34,330 bases of DNA, taken from contig JANRIZ010000115.1 of assembly GCA_033764445.1 (NCBI GenBank), forward strand, positions 1 to 34,330, given 5' to 3'. Source of the stretch: JANRIZ01 sp033764445. Lineage in GTDB: Bacteria > Verrucomicrobiota > Verrucomicrobiia > JAWXBN01. The first letter of the stretch is position 1, and each line of letters opens with the position of its first letter. Shown in pieces: positions 34,202 through 34,330 of this stretch. Made by a program: the position numbers and the translations under genes. The notes below the pieces were generated by a model. That model saw only the letters and a list, made by a program, of their open reading frames with translations, was not told the origin of the DNA and ran no database searches.

Positions 34202-34330
34202 TCAGGACGGGGGAGGGGTGGGCGTTGCGGCCCCTGGTGGGAAGTTCCACCGGCTGACCGCCGCCGGGTCAAGGGTGATCCCCAATCCCGGCCGTTCGGG
34301 CACAGGGATCATCCCGTCATCATTGACGGG
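34202..34330 (-). CDS. Enolase-superfamily (mandelate racemase-like) protein, C-terminal fragment
   Basis: Reading the - strand from the window edge gives 42 codons and a TGA at 34204-34202. The fragment (VNDDGMIPVPERPGLGITLD, then PAAVSRW) matches the C-terminal end of mandelate racemase/muconate lactonising enzyme-type proteins, where D-G-x-x-x-x-P-x-x-P-G-L-G-x-x-x-D closes the capping domain. Typical roles are sugar-acid dehydratase or epimerase, but the catalytic part lies outside the window. A Pro/Ala-rich tail of about 12 residues follows the conserved end. Confidence 0.65.
   Translation of the reverse strand, partial: PVNDDGMIPVPERPGLGITLDPAAVSRWNFPPGAATPTPPPS

Overview
The window is a GC-rich (about 60% by eye), densely coded bacterial chromosome segment. 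Its core is an almost complete division and cell wall (dcw) cluster on the + strand, from mraZ to ftsZ. Single-copy cell-envelope genes, a MurC-MurB fusion, outer-membrane and LPS-export type proteins, and weak or absent Shine-Dalgarno sites with many ATGA overlaps together suggest a Gram-negative, peptidoglycan-making member of the Verrucomicrobiota (Opitutae-like) or a close PVC relative. That placement is inference from gene content, not from a marker-gene comparison.

Left part (1-14000), mostly separate housekeeping or accessory genes on both strands. In order they are: an outer-membrane barrel-like protein cut by the window edge and a translationally coupled secreted protein; a membrane fatty-acid-desaturase-like enzyme; an arginase-fold protein; a pair of small EamA/SMR half-transporters; a SirB1-type transglutaminase-like protein followed by an intrinsic terminator; a small STAS-like protein; transketolase; a Tat-exported ferritin-like protein; an LptF/LptG-type permease; a YugP-type membrane zinc peptidase; and phosphoenolpyruvate carboxylase.

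Right part (14100-33882), the dcw cluster: an AT-rich promoter region with MraZ-box-like repeats, mraZ, a 75-aa unknown ORF, rsmH, ftsL-like, ftsI, murE, murF, mraY, murD, a triple-LysM membrane protein, ftsW, murG, murC-murB fusion, ddl, ftsQ, ftsA and ftsZ. Nearly all junctions are overlaps or gaps under 65 bp, so it probably works as one long transcription unit. The enzymes run from UDP-MurNAc formation (MurB) through the stem peptide (MurC, D, E, F, Ddl) to lipid I/II (MraY, MurG) and septal polymerisation (FtsW, FtsI), with FtsQ, FtsL, FtsA and FtsZ as the divisome. The DNPR motif of MurE predicts meso-diaminopimelate.

The most unusual object is the FtsZ. It keeps the tubulin signature GGGTGSG and a classic C-terminal FtsA-binding peptide, but its T1 and T2 loops are rewritten and its T7 catalytic loop lacks the conserved Asn/Asp/Asp. 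Other points of interest are a Ser-to-Cys change in the MurB active site, the LysM protein and the 75-aa ORF inside the cluster, and a 21-bp REP-like inverted repeat after ftsZ. The right edge (34202-34330, - strand) holds the C-terminus of an enolase-superfamily protein. I saw no tRNA, rRNA, CRISPR array, transposase or prophage gene.
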